Assembly (NCBI GenBank): GCA_045546735.1
Contig: JAZQDJ010000036.1
Coordinates: forward strand, 1 to 33,449
DNA from: SVFI01 sp045546735
Lineage (GTDB): Bacteria; Bacillota; Clostridia; Lachnospirales; Lachnospiraceae
Length of the DNA: 33,449 nucleotides
Reading direction: 5' to 3'
The notes under the pieces were generated by a model. That model searched no databases, was not told where the DNA came from, and was given only the letters and a program-made list of their open reading frames with translations. Below are positions 33,270 through 33,449 of this stretch, one piece after another. Numbering within the stretch: the stretch's first letter is position 1; every line of letters starts with the position of its first letter. The position numbers and the translations under genes are program-made.

Positions 33270-33449
33270 ATGAATACAAAAGTACAGAGAAAAGACAAAG
33301 GATACCTTGTCGCAAAGAGAAAACGTGAAATTATAAAAACCATTATCTATTTTGCAATTCCGATTGCTTTGCTGATTGCAGGTATCGTTACAACAAAAAC
33401 TAAAATGAACGTGCTTACGATTGTTGCTGTCGTCGGAATGCTTCCTGCC
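33270..33449 (+). CDS. Membrane protein, 3' end cut by the window edge
   Basis: Sixty codons are visible from ATG 33270, with AAGAAAGGA upstream. A basic N-terminus (MNTKVQRKDKGYLVAKRKRE) is followed by two closely spaced hydrophobic segments (IYFAIPIALLIAGIV and NVLTIVAVVGMLPA). I do not recognise a characterised family. It starts 13 bases after the SDR gene and is probably co-transcribed. Confidence 0.75.
   Translation, partial: MNTKVQRKDKGYLVAKRKREIIKTIIYFAIPIALLIAGIVTTKTKMNVLTIVAVVGMLPA

Overview
The window is a compact stretch of core chromosome from a low-GC, anaerobic, probably spore-forming Firmicute. The best fit is class Clostridia, and family Lachnospiraceae in particular. The reasons are AGGAGG-type ribosome binding sites, TTG and GTG starts, the rpmB / asp23 / fakA / recG order, sporulation families (YtfJ, YlbJ), a CheX/CheY pair with no other chemotaxis genes, and a secreted CAP protein with a lysine-rich C-terminal tail. 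I see no tRNA, rRNA, transposase, integrase, CRISPR array or phage gene. Species identity is inference.

Layout. 1-2.8 kb: a LysR-type regulator (cut by the left edge) divergent from leuCD. 2.9-5.1 kb: a monocistronic secreted CAP protein. 5.2-7.7 kb: a NusG-domain-II protein, a Gx membrane protein, then ruvA-ruvB. 7.8-13.2 kb: zapA, a U32 peptidase-family protein, and a SEDS/class B PBP pair whose reading frames overlap by 59 bases. 13.3-14.5 kb: a CheX-domain protein with four N-terminal 29-residue repeats, followed by a stand-alone CheY. 14.6-17.6 kb: a Nudix hydrolase on its own promoter, then an unknown 110-aa protein, DUF2953 (YtfI-like), YtfJ/GerW, a 48-aa membrane peptide and a coiled-coil J-domain protein. 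17.6-17.8 kb: rpmB on the minus strand. 18-28.9 kb: a long plus-strand cluster of asp23, fakA, recG, degV, parE, parC, rsmD, coaD and a hendecad coiled-coil protein. 28.9-29.8 kb: ylbJ, convergent. 29.9 kb to the end: an RsuA-type pseudouridine synthase, YgiQ radical SAM protein and SDR oxidoreductase linked by ATGA overlaps, then a membrane protein cut by the right edge.

The clearest candidate for an undescribed system is the two-gene unit at 13.29-14.55 kb. Its first protein has four N-terminal repeats at an exact 29-residue spacing that match the known c-di-GMP-binding MshEN motif layout (24 residues plus a 5-residue spacer). They are fused to a CheX/CheC-type phosphatase domain with an intact active-site signature, and a lone CheY follows. 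This suggests a second-messenger-gated CheY phosphatase. Other notable points are a strong plus-strand terminator buried in the coding sequence of the convergent ylbJ, the SEDS/PBP overlap, and a NusG-II/Gx pair upstream of ruvAB. Most of the window is otherwise ordinary housekeeping DNA.
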